The notes: a model not told the origin generated them from the letters alone. Positions 25,260-34,215 are shown, numbered from the stretch's first letter. The stretch is DNA of 64,000 nt from Peribacillus frigoritolerans_B (GCF_044762665.1 NZ_JBIWES010000006.1:62001-126000), one strand, 5' to 3'. Numbers and translations: made by a program.

Positions 25260-26228
25260 GTGAAATTAGGGATCTTTACAGTGCTATTTGCTCAAAAATC
25301 ATTCGAGGATATGCTTGATTATGTCGCGGATTCCGGATTAAAAACAGTTGAAATCGGTACAGGCGGGTATCCAGGGAATATCCATTGTCCACTCGATGAA
25401 CTGCTGGACAGTGAAGAAAAGCGCCAAAAATATCTCGAAGCCGTTCAAACAAGAGGGTTAACGATCAGTGCATTCAGCTGCCATGGCAATCCAATCTCTC
25501 CAGATGAAGCATTCGCTAAAGAAAGTGATGAAACACTGATCAAAACAATCAAGCTTGCATCCTTACTGAATGTCCCGGTCGTCAATACCTTTTCTGGTAC
25601 AGCGGGTGATCACGAAGGAGCTAAATATCCAAACTGGCCCGTCGCCCCATGGCCGAATGAGTATACAGATGTGCTGAAATGGCAATGGGAAGAAAAATTG
25701 ATCCCCTATTGGAAGAAAGTGGCCGCCATTGCCGATGAACACAATATAAAAATCGGCCTTGAACTCCATGGAGGCTTTCTCGTCCACACACCCTATACCT
25801 TGTTAAAACTGCGGGAAGCTACATCTGATGCAATAGGCGCCAACCTTGATCCAAGCCATCTTTGGTGGCAGGGCATCGAACCAGTCGGGGCCATCAAGAT
25901 CCTAGGGAAAGCGGGAGCAATCTACCACTTCCACGCAAAAGACACATACCTGGATCAGGATAACATCAATATGTATGGACTAACCGACATGCAGCCTTAT
26001 GGAAATATCCAGAGCCGTGCCTGGAACTTTCGCTCTGTAGGATGCGGTCACAGCCTACAAGAGTGGTCCGACATCATGAGCGCACTTCGCACATACGGTT
26101 ACGATTACGTCGTCAGCATCGAACACGAAGATCCGCTGATGTCAGTTGAAGAAGGATTCCAACGGGCCGTAACCAATCTGAAAACTGTACTCATCAACGA
26201 AAGCCCAACTGATTTATGGTGGGTATAA
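25260..26228 (+). CDS. Sugar phosphate isomerase/epimerase family protein (TIM barrel)
   Basis: A xylose-isomerase-like TIM-barrel protein of 322 residues. Conserved metal-binding positions appear in GLELHGGFLVHT, NLDPSHLWWQG, HFHAKDTYLD and VSIEHEDP. GTG 25260 is preferred over GTG 25251 because AGGTGAG then has proper spacing and the product begins MKLGIFTVLF like its relatives. It probably epimerises or isomerises the keto-sugar made by the neighbouring oxidoreductases. It is the last gene of the cluster and is followed by a hairpin. Confidence 0.88.
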   Translation: MKLGIFTVLFAQKSFEDMLDYVADSGLKTVEIGTGGYPGNIHCPLDELLDSEEKRQKYLEAVQTRGLTISAFSCHGNPISPDEAFAKESDETLIKTIKLASLLNVPVVNTFSGTAGDHEGAKYPNWPVAPWPNEYTDVLKWQWEEKLIPYWKKVAAIADEHNIKIGLELHGGFLVHTPYTLLKLREATSDAIGANLDPSHLWWQGIEPVGAIKILGKAGAIYHFHAKDTYLDQDNINMYGLTDMQPYGNIQSRAWNFRSVGCGHSLQEWSDIMSALRTYGYDYVVSIEHEDPLMSVEEGFQRAVTNLKTVLINESPTDLWWV

Positions 26229-26243
26229 CTTAGAGCCGATAAC

Positions 26244-26275
26244 GAGCAGCCTAATTCCAGGTTGCTTTTTATTTT
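26244..26275 (+). terminator. Rho-independent terminator of the sugar operon
   Basis: The stem AGCAGCCT / AGGTTGCT with a six-base loop is followed by TTTTATTTT. Confidence 0.75.
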
Positions 26276-26285
26276 CGCCCTTACT

Positions 26286-26412
26286 CGTGGAACTCACGAA
26301 TAAAAGTATAATTCACAAGTAAAAGCGTTAAACTTACGAGTAAAGTGGAATTTATGAGTAAAAGTGCGAAATTCACGAGTAAAAGTGTAAAACTCACGAG
26401 TAAAGTGGAATT
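26286..26412. repeat. Short tandem-like intergenic repeat, six units
   Basis: About six degenerate units of 20-22 bases follow the consensus GTGGAACTCACGAGTAAAA, with CTCACGAG as the most constant core. The same units recur at 29436-29518, on the other side of the PadR/ABC cassette. No coding potential. Confidence 0.8.
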
Positions 26413-26645
26413 AATAATACGTCAAAATTTCTTTTTTACATAAACAAATATATTGTGACCCTTTCCACCCTTACGTTTAACGGTTCTTCCCTGTCAATAT
26501 ACTGAAATCTTTCGCCTTTCTTAACACGTGTAATCATTGTGAAAGAGGCATGGGGAAAGTAAAAGCTCCATAAAAGAAATCACCAGTATCCATTGGAGAT
26601 AGCTTGTTTTTTAAAAAATTAATCAATTTGCAGTCACCCTACTAC

Positions 26646-26820
26646 GTGTTACAGCATACCTTGTAGTAAGTAACACGGGATACCAACAGCACTGAATAGT
26701 GAAGTTGCAAAAATATTCTTAAGAAAAAAAGTTGACACCTCTGCTACTCAGTGTTACGATTTAGATGTAATAAGTAATACTAAATAGCGTGATTTCCCAA
26801 AAGCTATTCAGTAAAAATTC
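26646..26820 (+). promoter_or_regulatory. PadR-gene promoter with repeated operator-like motifs
   Basis: A near-consensus promoter is visible: TTGACA at 26732-26737, a 17-base spacer, TACGAT at 26755-26760. ACTGAATAG-type motifs lie around it: ACTGAATAGT at 26691, GCTACTCAGT at 26743 inside the spacer, and an inverted pair ACTAAATAGC (26779) / GCTATTCAGT (26803). A second motif, AGTAAGTAACAC-like, occurs near 26667 and 26770. PadR is the likely binder. Confidence 0.65.
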
Positions 26821-26874
26821 CCCTCGGAACTACGTTATATTTATATAAGTCACAAAATAGAGGAGGCTCTGAAT

Positions 26875-27195
26875 ATGGAAAATTTAACTGAAATGCTGAA
26901 GGGTTCGCTGGAAGGCTGCGTGCTGGAAATCATCAGCCGCCATGAAACCTATGGCTACGAGATTACCCGCCGCCTGAACGAGCTTGGGTTTACTGAAGTC
27001 GTGGAAGGGACGGTCTACACCATCCTCGTGCGATTAGAAAAGAAAAAACTGGTGAACATAGAGAAGAAACCGTCAGATATGGGGCCGCCCCGCAAGTTTT
27101 ACTCACTTAATGAGGCTGGCCGAAAGGAACTTGAATTGTTTTGGGAAAAATGGGATTTTGTATCATCGAAAATCAACGTCTTAAAGTCAATCTAG
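26875..27195 (+). CDS. PadR-family transcriptional regulator
   Basis: A 106-residue winged-helix repressor: GSLEGCVLEIISRHETYGYEI, then a recognition region ending GTVYTILVRLEKKKLV, and a C-terminal dimerisation helix. PadR proteins of this size often repress the neighbouring multidrug exporter and are released by the drug. AGAGGAGG lies before the ATG. Operator-like motifs upstream and again before the ABC genes support autoregulation and control of the whole cassette. Confidence 0.88.
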   Translation: MENLTEMLKGSLEGCVLEIISRHETYGYEITRRLNELGFTEVVEGTVYTILVRLEKKKLVNIEKKPSDMGPPRKFYSLNEAGRKELELFWEKWDFVSSKINVLKSI

Positions 27196-27265
27196 CTTCA
27201 TAAGATATTCCGTACGATATTTTTGGAGTGACTTGTTCAGCTTTATAAAAAAGGAGGAAAAATAA

Positions 27266-27619
27266 ATGATGGAATTGTTCAAAAAAATGATTGGTGATAA
27301 AAAAGAGTATAAAATGATGATGGCACGGGTTGAAGCCCTGCCAGAGGACTACCAGTTTGTATTTAAGAAGATTCAAAACTATATGTGGAATTTCTCAGCG
27401 GGCAACGGGATGGATATGCTGCACATGCAGTATGAATTAATCGAGTTGTTCGAAGCCGGTGCGGCGGAAGGCAGACAAGTGCTGGAAATCACTGGGGAAG
27501 ACGTTGCGTCCTTTGCCGACGAACTAGTGGCAAATGCTAAAACCTATTTCGCCAAGTATCGTGAAGATTTAAATGACAGTATCATGACGCGATTGGGAAA
27601 AAATAAATTCAATAAATAA
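27266..27619 (+). CDS. DUF1048 family protein
   Basis: A 117-residue helical cytosolic protein of the DUF1048 type, often found between PadR regulators and ABC exporters. AAAGGAGGAAAA precedes the start. It has no catalytic motif. Its role is unknown; the constant pairing with PadR suggests an accessory regulator or effector-binding partner. Confidence 0.8.
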   Translation: MMELFKKMIGDKKEYKMMMARVEALPEDYQFVFKKIQNYMWNFSAGNGMDMLHMQYELIELFEAGAAEGRQVLEITGEDVASFADELVANAKTYFAKYREDLNDSIMTRLGKNKFNK

Positions 27620-27624
27620 TTCCG

Positions 27625-27738
27625 ACTGAATAGCTGGTTACAAAGGTGAAATGCCACCTTCGCTATTCAGTTATATTTTAACTCGGTAGTAAGTTATACA
27701 GAATATCAGTCAGACTAAATAGAGGAGTCTATTCAATC
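27625..27738 (+). promoter_or_regulatory. Second set of PadR-type inverted repeats before the ABC genes
   Basis: A perfect 10-bp inverted pair ACTGAATAGC (27625) / GCTATTCAGT (27662) is followed by GACTAAATAG (27713) / CTATTCAATC (27729). These are the motifs seen before the PadR gene, so the ABC genes probably have their own controlled promoter. Confidence 0.65.
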
Positions 27739-27817
27739 TAGTTCAGCAAGGCGCTCGACCGGATAATTACGGATCTTACAAGCGGCTTTACTGCGATATT
27801 AAAAGGAGGAAAAAAGT

Positions 27818-28579
27818 ATGAATAATGCAGTGATTTCTGTAAAAGGGTTAAAAAAATCATTTAAAGACAAGGAAGTCTTAAAGGGGGTGGATTTTGAGGT
27901 ACGGCGTGGCGAAATTTTCGCACTGCTGGGCTCAAATGGAGCGGGCAAGACGACGACGGTAAACATCCTCTCGACTCTGATGAAGGCCGATGGCGGCGAA
28001 GTAGGTATTTGCGGCTTTGACGTTCAGCGTCAACCGGATCATGTTCGCCAGAGCATCAGCCTGACAGGGCAGTTTGCAGCTATAGACGGCATGCTCACCG
28101 GGCGGGAAAACTTGCTGATGATCGCCAAGTTGCGGGGAGTTTCCAATCCCGCTCAAGTCGCCGACAATCTGCTTGCAAGATTCAGCCTGACCGATGCGGC
28201 CAACCGCCGGGCGGACAAATATTCCGGCGGGATGAAGCGCCGGCTTGACATTGCCATGAGTCTGATCGGGACGCCAGCAGTCATTTTCCTCGACGAACCG
28301 ACGACAGGGCTTGACCCCGAAGCGCGGATTGAAGTCTGGGATACCGTCAAGGAGCTTGCCGGCGGCGGCACAACCATCTTGCTGACGACCCAGTACCTGG
28401 AGGAAGCCGAACAACTGGCGGACCGAATCGCCATCCTTCATGGCGGAAAAATCATCTCAACCGGCACCCTTACCGAACTCAAGGAGATGTTCCCGCCAGC
28501 GAAGGTGGAGTACATCGAGAAGCAGCCGACATTAGAGGAAATTTTCCTCGCGATCATCGGCAAAAAGGAGGAGATGTAA
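27818..28579 (+). CDS. ABC exporter ATP-binding protein (DrrA-type)
   Basis: A 253-residue ATPase: Walker A GSNGAGKTT, signature YSGGMKRRLDIAMSL, Walker B VIFLDEPTTGLD, and the DrrA-like C-terminus ending PTLEEIFLAI. It is clearly more GC-rich than genes on either side, suggesting acquisition. It powers the membrane protein encoded immediately downstream. A drug or lantibiotic-like efflux role is inferred from the PadR context. Confidence 0.9.
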   Translation: MNNAVISVKGLKKSFKDKEVLKGVDFEVRRGEIFALLGSNGAGKTTTVNILSTLMKADGGEVGICGFDVQRQPDHVRQSISLTGQFAAIDGMLTGRENLLMIAKLRGVSNPAQVADNLLARFSLTDAANRRADKYSGGMKRRLDIAMSLIGTPAVIFLDEPTTGLDPEARIEVWDTVKELAGGGTTILLTTQYLEEAEQLADRIAILHGGKIISTGTLTELKEMFPPAKVEYIEKQPTLEEIFLAIIGKKEEM

Positions 28580-29329
28580 ATGAAAAGAAAAACAGGGGTA
28601 TTACTAGGGCGTTTAATGCGCAACATCATGCGCAGCCCGGATACAATTATCACGGTGGCGATTACGCCGATTATGATGCTGCTGCTGTTTGTCTACGTAT
28701 TTGGCGGCGCCATAGAGGCAGGAACGGACAACTACGTCAATTATTTATTGCCGGGAATCTTGCTGATGGCTATCGCATCCGGCGTCGCTTACACATCCTT
28801 GCGGCTGTTTACGGATGTAAAGAGCGGGCTGATGGCGCGTTTCATAACCATGCCCATCAAGCGTTCGTCGATATTGTGGGCTCACGTGTTGACCTCGCTT
28901 GTTTCCAATGCGCTTACTGTCATGGTGGTTATCTTCATCGCGCTCTTGATGGGCTTCCGTTCGAGCGCTGATATCCTGGATTGGCTCGCGGTAGCTGGGA
29001 TACTCGGGCTGTTTACGCTGGCGCTGACATGGCTAGCGGTCATTCCAGGGTTGACAGCGGGGTCTATGGAAGGGGCGACGGCCTACTCGTACCCGCTGAT
29101 TTTCCTGCCGTTTATCAGTTCGGCCTTTGTCCCAACGGAAACCATGCCTAAAATTGTCCGTGCGTTCGCTGAAAACCAGCCAGTGACTTCAATCGTGAAT
29201 GCGATTCGTGCCCTTTTGTATGAAGGGTCTGTTGGCAACGATATCTGGATCGCGCTTGCCTGGTGCGTCGGCATCATGGTCATCGCTTACTTCTTTGCCA
29301 GTAAAGTATTTAAACGCCAATTAGGGTAA
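28580..29329 (+). CDS. ABC-2 type exporter permease (DrrB-type)
   Basis: A 249-residue membrane protein with six segments. It carries the ABC-2 signature region around PLIFLPFISSAFVPTETMP followed by FAENQPVTSIVNAIRALL, as in DrrB drug exporters. It begins directly after the ATPase stop, with AAGGAGG upstream. GC-rich like its partner. Likely substrate is a hydrophobic antibiotic. Confidence 0.9.
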   Translation: MKRKTGVLLGRLMRNIMRSPDTIITVAITPIMMLLLFVYVFGGAIEAGTDNYVNYLLPGILLMAIASGVAYTSLRLFTDVKSGLMARFITMPIKRSSILWAHVLTSLVSNALTVMVVIFIALLMGFRSSADILDWLAVAGILGLFTLALTWLAVIPGLTAGSMEGATAYSYPLIFLPFISSAFVPTETMPKIVRAFAENQPVTSIVNAIRALLYEGSVGNDIWIALAWCVGIMVIAYFFASKVFKRQLG

Positions 29330-29435
29330 GTATCGGTTTAGCCATATCAATAGTCAGCCGCTGCGATGAATGCAATTGCTATCACATGGAATGCTGCTTA
29401 AATGCCGGGGCAACCATCGATGAAATCATGGAGGC

Positions 29436-29518
29436 GCGAAACTCACGAATAAAGTGGAATTCACGAGTAAAAGTGCGAAACTCACGAGTAAACCAGCAAA
29501 ATTCATGAGTGAAAGCAC
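29436..29518. repeat. Second copy of the CTCACGAG intergenic repeat, four units
   Basis: Units such as GTGGAATTCACGAGTAAAA and GTGCGAAACTCACGAGTAAA match those at 26286-26412, in the same orientation. Together they bracket the PadR-DUF1048-ABC cassette. Confidence 0.8.
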
Positions 29519-29565
29519 CAAATACGTATAAAAAAGCAAATGATTGCTGAAAATTCTTCTGAAAT

Positions 29566-29601
29566 TAAAAAAGCGATGCCCCCGGAATTCTGGGGGCATC
29601 T
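29566..29601 (-). terminator. Rho-independent terminator of rluF
   Basis: On the minus strand the stem GATGCCCCC / GGGGGCATC is followed by GCTTTTTTAAT. Confidence 0.85.
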
Positions 29602-29607
29602 TCCTTA

Positions 29608-30315
29608 TCATCTTTTCCTTGGGGTATAATCCAATTCCTTAAATAGTTCCGTCAATTCATCCTCGGTCAGGTCGCGCCATTGTCCGATCGCCAGTCCGTC
29701 CAGATGGATGTTCATGATCCGGATTCGATGTAAATCACGGACTTCATAACCTAGTGCTGAGCACATACGGCGGATTTGTCTGTTCAGTCCCTGCATCAAA
29801 GTGATGTTAAATGTGTATTTGGTCAACTGCTCAACCTTACAAGGAAGTGTTTTCGTATCCAAAATCTCCACTCCGGAAGACATATCTTTAATGAAGGAAG
29901 CGGTAAGTGGCTTATCCACGGTTACGATGTATTCTTTTTCATGCTTGTTTTCTGCACGAAGGATTTCATTAACGATATCTCCGTCATTTGTAAGAAGGAT
30001 CAGACCGCTTGAGTCTTTGTCCAGACGTCCGATATGAAAAATGCGAAGCGGATGATTTACAAAATCAACGATATTCCCTTTAATGTGTTTTTCGGTCGTA
30101 CTTGTAATCCCTATCGGTTTATTCAGTGCAATATAGACATTTTGCTGTTCCACTTTTATCGGCTTGCCGTCCACCCGAACATCATCACCGGGTTCAGCTT
30201 GACTGCCGAGCTCAGCTACAGTGCCATTAATCGTCACGCGACCCTCGGCTATCCATTTGTCTGCGCCTCGTCGCGAGGTAATTCCGGATTCACTGATAAA
30301 TTTATTGATCCTCAA
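29608..30315 (-). CDS. rluF: RluF-like 23S rRNA pseudouridine synthase
   Basis: A 235-residue RsuA-family enzyme. An S4 RNA-binding domain (MRINKFISESGITSRRGADKWI) precedes the catalytic domain with GRLDKDSSGLILLTNDG, where the Asp is the nucleophile, and MQGLNRQIRRMC. The RluF branch modifies U2604 of E. coli 23S rRNA. The start is TTG with AAAGGTG upstream. The family is firm; the exact target base is by analogy. Confidence 0.85.
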   Translation of the reverse strand: MRINKFISESGITSRRGADKWIAEGRVTINGTVAELGSQAEPGDDVRVDGKPIKVEQQNVYIALNKPIGITSTTEKHIKGNIVDFVNHPLRIFHIGRLDKDSSGLILLTNDGDIVNEILRAENKHEKEYIVTVDKPLTASFIKDMSSGVEILDTKTLPCKVEQLTKYTFNITLMQGLNRQIRRMCSALGYEVRDLHRIRIMNIHLDGLAIGQWRDLTEDELTELFKELDYTPRKR

Positions 30316-30416
30316 CTAAAGCACACCTTTACATTCAGATTTTCTTCTTTAAAGGATAACGTAAATCATGGTGCATAGACAAGGGGAAAAGACAAGAAAG
30401 CGTTCATTGATGAGAA

Positions 30417-31319
30417 TTACTGGATGTTCTTCGTGACAGCTGCCGGATATGCCTTTTTCTTTTTGCTTGTCAGGTAGACGCCAATGAAGACAAGGAGGCC
30501 ACCGAGGATTTGGATGATCGTAATCGCATGACCCAAAATCAGGCTAAGAATGGCGGTAAATACAGCAATCAGATTTAGATAAATCCCAGCTTGGCCGGCA
30601 TTGATATGACGAAGGGAAATATTCCAGAAAATAAATGAGCCGACAGATGGGAAAATCCCAATATATAAGAGACCCGTAATGGCTTTATTGCTTAAAGCAA
30701 GGTTCATTCCCGAGCCAATGGCAAATGGAGCGATGAGAATCAATCCGAGAAAAACGGAAACGGCAGTGGCTGAGATGATCGGAATGTTTTTCAGCTTTTT
30801 ACCGATTATTGAATAGAAGGTCCAAACAAGAATCGCTAGGATCATCAATAGGTCGCCTTTATTATAAGTGAGCTGGAATATATCCTGAAGATGTCCTTTT
30901 GTCAAGACCAATAAAACGCCGAATAAAGATATGATAAGTCCGAGTGCATGGAGGGGTGAAATTTTCTCCTTTAACAGCAAAGCGGAAAAAAGAACAATTA
31001 AGGCAGGGTTCATGGAATTGACAAGAGCGGCATTCATGGAAGTTGTATAGGTCAGAGCCCAATAAAGGAAAAAATTATAACTGATGATTCCGAGCACACC
31101 CATGACTAATAGTAATTTCCAGGCTTTCCATACACTCTTCCAGTCGGGCTTTTCAATCCATTGCGCTAAAGGAAACAATAAGAAAACGGCGATTAGCCAT
31201 CGCGTAAATGTAAGTTGGATCGGGGAAAGTTCGGTCACTACGTATTTTCCGAAAATGTAATTACCGGCCCAAAACAAATTTGCCAAGATAAGAAATAAAA
31301 TAACAATAGATTTTTTCAT
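30417..31319 (-). CDS. EamA/DMT-family transporter
   Basis: A 300-residue drug/metabolite transporter with ten membrane segments in two EamA repeats. The first opens LANLFWAGNYIFGKYV and the second includes ILAILVWTFYSIIGKKLKN. The C-terminus is short and basic. Such proteins export amino acids or metabolites; the substrate cannot be read. It appears to be transcribed alone. Confidence 0.88.
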   Translation of the reverse strand: MKKSIVILFLILANLFWAGNYIFGKYVVTELSPIQLTFTRWLIAVFLLFPLAQWIEKPDWKSVWKAWKLLLVMGVLGIISYNFFLYWALTYTTSMNAALVNSMNPALIVLFSALLLKEKISPLHALGLIISLFGVLLVLTKGHLQDIFQLTYNKGDLLMILAILVWTFYSIIGKKLKNIPIISATAVSVFLGLILIAPFAIGSGMNLALSNKAITGLLYIGIFPSVGSFIFWNISLRHINAGQAGIYLNLIAVFTAILSLILGHAITIIQILGGLLVFIGVYLTSKKKKAYPAAVTKNIQ

Positions 31320-31436
31320 TCAGACTGCCTCTTCCTTAATTGATGGAATATTCACTAAATATAACAAAACAGAAGTACCTAAGCAATATAGAGCCTAGCA
31401 GTCAATTTTTGTACATGGATGAACCACTTAGCAGAT

Positions 31437-31472
31437 AAAAAGGCCGTTCAACTTGAGCTGAACAGCCTTTTC
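31437..31472 (-). terminator. Rho-independent terminator of the aldo/keto reductase gene
   Basis: On the minus strand AAAGGCTGTTCAGCTCAA pairs with TTGAACGGCCTTT, followed by TTAT. Confidence 0.8.
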
Positions 31473-31483
31473 ACACATCTATA

Positions 31484-32413
31484 TTAAGCGAAAATGGCAC
31501 TGATTTCGGCGATTTCATCCATGGTTAGATCGACATCCAATGCTTGTAGGTTGCGTGTGACCTGTTCTGGCTTTTTCGCCCCGGGAATCAGTACATCTAT
31601 CGAGTGCCTAGTTAAATACCAAGCTAGTACGACATCGGTGACATCGGTATGCTTCCTGTTGGCGATCGCCCGTACTTCTTCCACTTTTTGCAGGTTGCTT
31701 ACAAAGGCTTGTCCTTGGAAAAGCGGACTTTTAGCCCGGCCGTCATTGAATGTTGATTCCTGGTTATATTTGCCGCCGAGCAAACCGGAAGCAAGGGGGA
31801 AATAAGGAATGAAGGAAATATTATTTTCGGCTGTATATGGCAGCAGGTCTTGTTCTGCCTCCCGCTTGAATAGATTGTACTCGGATTGCAGTACATCGAC
31901 ATAGCCGTCTTTATTCGCTTCCTTCAATTGTTCGAACGAAAAGTTCGAGACGCCGATTGACTTTATTTTGCCTGCATCCTTCAATTCCTTTAAGGCACCT
32001 ACTGCTTCATCTTTAGGGGTATCACCATCAGGGAAATGGATATAGAATAAGTCGATGTAGTCTGTTTGGAGCCTTTTTAGACTCGAGTCCACGGCATTTT
32101 TCAGAAAAGCGGGAGAGTTATCAAAGACGATGTTGCCATCGACAAATTTGTGTGCCCCTTTAGTGGCAAGGACAATGTCCTCGCGTTTGCGACTCTCTTT
32201 AAGGATTTCACCGATAAGTTCTTCTGAGCGTTCAGGACCGTAAATGTAAGCTGTATCCCAAAAGTTGATTCCTTCTTCCAATGCCGTTCTCAAAACATCC
32301 CTTCCTGTATCCTCACTTAGATTAGGGAAAAGGTTATGTCCGCCAATTGCATTCGTGCCAAGGCCAATCGGATTTACATACAGATCTGTTTTACCAATAC
32401 GGGTTTGCTTAGA
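31484..32413 (-). CDS. Aldo/keto reductase
   Basis: A 309-residue NADPH-dependent TIM-barrel reductase. The catalytic tetrad is visible: Asp and Tyr in WDTAYIYGPERSEE, Lys in LATKGAH, His in FYIHFPDGD. The NADPH-binding end has IPGAKKPEQV. The start is taken at MSKQTRIG, with AAAGGAG upstream; the longer frame to 32497 lacks a site. Relatives include YqkF/IolS types. Substrate unknown. Confidence 0.88.
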   Translation of the reverse strand, partial: SKQTRIGKTDLYVNPIGLGTNAIGGHNLFPNLSEDTGRDVLRTALEEGINFWDTAYIYGPERSEELIGEILKESRKREDIVLATKGAHKFVDGNIVFDNSPAFLKNAVDSSLKRLQTDYIDLFYIHFPDGDTPKDEAVGALKELKDAGKIKSIGVSNFSFEQLKEANKDGYVDVLQSEYNLFKREAEQDLLPYTAENNISFIPYFPLASGLLGGKYNQESTFNDGRAKSPLFQGQAFVSNLQKVEEVRAIANRKHTDVTDVVLAWYLTRHSIDVLIPGAKKPEQVTRNLQALDVDLTMDEIAEISAIFA

Positions 32414-32496
32414 CATATTACTTATCATCTCCTTTGACCCCATCATAACAAAAAGTGGATGTCGATTTCCAAAATAAAGCAATGTAGGTGTGTACA

Positions 32497-32532
32497 AAAT
32501 AAGCAGGCGATCCTTAAAATCACCTGCTTACT
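32497..32532 (-). terminator. Rho-independent terminator of brnQ
   Basis: On the minus strand AAGCAGGTGAT / ATCGCCTGCTT is followed by ATTTT, seven bases after the brnQ stop. Confidence 0.8.
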
Positions 32533-32538
32533 TCATTA

Positions 32539-33870
32539 TTATAGTGTTTCGATTTCCAACTCCTCAGCTGGAGAGGATTCCCCGATTTGACTGAGCAGAA
32601 GGCCAAGGGCTGTACCGACGAGAGCAGGGATGATCCACTCCATGCCGTAAGCGGAAAGGGGAAGGACATCAGTCAACTTTTGCACGGGCCCTAATTGTAG
32701 GCCGAATGCATTCAGTCCGTCCATCAAGGCGAAAACTCCTGTGAAAGTCATTGCACCGCGATAAACCTTCTTCGGGTTTTTGAAATGACGGCTGAAGAAT
32801 GTCAGGACAATCAGGACAATCGTTAGCGGATAAGCCATCACAAGGAATGGTACCGATACTTTCAGAATTTGATTCAAACCCATATTTGAAAGGATGAAAC
32901 CGACAATCGTTACAATCAGAATGACGGTTTTGTAGTTCAGCTTGGGGAAAAGTTTCGAGAAATACTGTCCACAAGCAGTCGTCAACCCGACGACGGTGGT
33001 GAAGCATGCCAAAGTGAAAATGATGCCAAGAAGGACCTTCCCGCCGGTTCCTAGTAAAAGGGTGGATGCGACAGTGAGGATATCCGTTCCGTTTTCAAAT
33101 GACCCATCGGCTGCCATGCGTGCTCCCATTACACCTAAGGAGATATAAACTAAAGAAAGCAAAACTCCAGCGATGAGACCCGCTTTTACTGTATATCTCG
33201 TCAATTGTTTTCGTTCGGAAATCCCCCTTTGCTGGATTGAATTAAGGATGACGATCCCAAAAGCCAGGGAAGCTAGAGCATCCATCGTGTTGTAGCCTTC
33301 AATGAACCCTTTCGAAAATGCTCCTGCAGCATATGCTTCGGTTGGAGGTTGGAATGGAGCATCAAGCTTCACGAACCCAACGACACAGAGAATGACCATG
33401 GACAAAAGAAGAACGGGTGTAATCCAGCGTCCCATGAAGGTTTCCATTTTTGCTGGATTCAATGAAATGGCATAAACGACGATGAAAAATATGGTTGTGA
33501 ACATGAATAGAAATAGTGATTGATCCATTGAGTCGCCAAGATATGGCTTGAAGCCCATTTCATACGCAACATTCGCATTCCGTGGAATGGCCAGAAACGG
33601 CCCGATGCTTAAATAGATGACCACCATGAACAACGTGCTGAATAGAGGATGTACTCGGGCACCGATGGTTTGTGCCCCGCCTTTAACAAGTGAGACAGCA
33701 AGAAGCACCAGAATTGGCAGTCCGACTCCGGTGGCGACAAAACCGGCAATGGCTGGCCAGAAGGAAGTTCCTGATGACGCTCCTAAAAATGGAGGGAATA
33801 TGAGATTCCCCGCTCCGAAAAACATTGAGAAAAGCATAAGGCCAATAAATAATGTGTCTGTTTTTTTCAT
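32539..33870 (-). CDS. brnQ: BrnQ branched-chain amino acid transporter
   Basis: A 443-residue LIVCS-family cation symporter with about 12 membrane segments, importing isoleucine, leucine and valine. The opening MKKTDTLFIGLMLFSMFFGA and the GNLIFPPFLG motif are typical. The start has AAAGGAGAAATCATC directly upstream; the longer frame to 33927 reads back into the leader and is rejected. An isoleucine-type T-box precedes it, so uptake should rise when charged tRNA-Ile is scarce. Confidence 0.92.
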   Translation of the reverse strand: MKKTDTLFIGLMLFSMFFGAGNLIFPPFLGASSGTSFWPAIAGFVATGVGLPILVLLAVSLVKGGAQTIGARVHPLFSTLFMVVIYLSIGPFLAIPRNANVAYEMGFKPYLGDSMDQSLFLFMFTTIFFIVVYAISLNPAKMETFMGRWITPVLLLSMVILCVVGFVKLDAPFQPPTEAYAAGAFSKGFIEGYNTMDALASLAFGIVILNSIQQRGISERKQLTRYTVKAGLIAGVLLSLVYISLGVMGARMAADGSFENGTDILTVASTLLLGTGGKVLLGIIFTLACFTTVVGLTTACGQYFSKLFPKLNYKTVILIVTIVGFILSNMGLNQILKVSVPFLVMAYPLTIVLIVLTFFSRHFKNPKKVYRGAMTFTGVFALMDGLNAFGLQLGPVQKLTDVLPLSAYGMEWIIPALVGTALGLLLSQIGESSPAEELEIETL

Positions 33871-33944
33871 GATGATTTCTCCTTTTTTTAAAATGATAAC
33901 TCCCGCCGACTGGCCTGAAAAAGGCAAATTAAAGTGTTTTGTGC

Positions 33945-34215
33945 AAATAAAAAACTCGCCCCTGAAAAATCAGGGACGAGTTTGTGCTCGCGTTACCACC
34001 CATATTCCGCACTTCAAAGAAGCTGCGGCACTCAGTCAACGTACGAATTCATACGTGATCCATTGTAACGGCGGAAACCCGTCAAAGCCTACTGTATTTT
34101 CAGCTTTGCATCTCAGAGATGATTTTCGGATAGGCCTTGGACATCGACTTCCACCATATGTCGACTCTCTGTGGAACAGGGTTCTCATCTTACTCTTTCT
34201 CTTCATAGATTTTAT
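33945..34215 (-). ncRNA. T-box leader (isoleucine specifier) upstream of brnQ
   Basis: On the minus strand a T-box leader of about 270 bases ends with the T-box core GGGTGGTAACGCG. A strong terminator follows (ACTCGTCCCTGA / TCAGGGGCGAGT plus T run, 33949-33983). Stem I has AGTAAGATGAG on the 5' side, and on the 3' side CCGAAAATCATCTCT, where the specifier reads AUC for isoleucine. Uncharged tRNA-Ile would favour readthrough into brnQ. The class is certain; the specifier reading is likely. Confidence 0.9.
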
